Below are positions 63,849 through 64,000 of a DNA stretch of 64,000 nucleotides, piece by piece. The position numbers and the translations under genes are program-made. The notes under the pieces were generated by a model, which was not told the origin of the DNA, made no database searches, and saw only the letters and a list, made by a program, of their open reading frames with translations. The stretch comes from Elmis aenea. Lineage: Eukaryota > Arthropoda > Insecta > Coleoptera > Elmidae. The stretch covers positions 48,366,970-48,430,969 of the forward strand of contig OX393579.1 in the NCBI GenBank assembly GCA_947652605.1. Direction: 5' to 3'. Positions within the stretch are counted from its first letter, which is position 1, and each line of letters starts with the position of its first letter.

Positions 63849-64000
63849 CAATTAAATATATATTATCGTCAAATAATCTCCTCATTACTTTCCTTGCTAA
63901 TAGTATTTTACTGGGCATTATCGAACTGCAGCAATTTTAATCACTAGTACTTAAGTACCACTCGAAATGCAGAAAGTAATTAAGCATGAGAGCTAAGCCG
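63849..64000. other. No feature seen
   Basis: Short AT-rich end of window. Confidence 0.4.

Overview
The window is AT-rich arthropod DNA, most likely from an insect. The support is indirect: a mariner with an intact gene, several decayed non-LTR retrotransposons, a tRNA-headed SINE, hAT and Helitron relics and a very dense population of palindromic non-autonomous DNA transposons. I found no convincing host exon, rRNA or functional tRNA gene. It reads as intergenic or intronic sequence built from nested transposable elements. The only intact protein-coding gene I can support is the mariner transposase at 56072-57124.

Layout. 1-6.4 kb: a palindromic element with a nested MITE, then a nest in which a 1.83-kb hairpin and a CR1-like retrotransposon fragment sit inside a piggyBac-like palindrome, itself inside a dispersed repeat. 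6.8-8.6 kb: 5'-truncated Jockey-like element. 9.5-11.7 kb: composite palindrome holding a 716-bp palindrome. 13-17.2 kb: small MITE, an internally deleted DD39D mariner with Stowaway-like ends, and a hAT MITE. 17.5-28.6 kb: retrotransposon 3' end, hAT relic, palindromes, a Helitron-like end, a SINE and an RT relic. 29.8-38.2 kb: three related 1.19-kb elements with 6-bp target duplications, one split by an element rich in TTGCTCGAA repeats, plus a CR1-like RT. 38.4-49.6 kb: more palindromes, a CCCGGG-rich hAT-like element, an element carrying the first exons of a DUF4817-type transposase, and a second Helitron-like end. 50.6-54 kb: inverted repeats and a DDE transposase relic. 55-62.4 kb: four RT relics in two nests, one split by the intact mariner. 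63-63.9 kb: a chimeric palindrome.

The most informative pattern is a superfamily of palindromic elements that begin CAGGGT(G), are flanked by TA and occur at least ten times. Two members keep pieces of one transposase type: a DUF4817 helix-turn-helix block (43179-43630) and a DDE core (53733-53965). I infer that a DUF4817/DDE Tc1-mariner-type transposon was the source of this palindrome burst. Many insertion boundaries are set by target duplications or by undisrupted relatives elsewhere in the window, so the order of events can be read directly.

Limits: all boundaries, translations and identities were worked out by eye. Family names for RT relics rest on motif recognition, not on database searches. 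No species is assigned.
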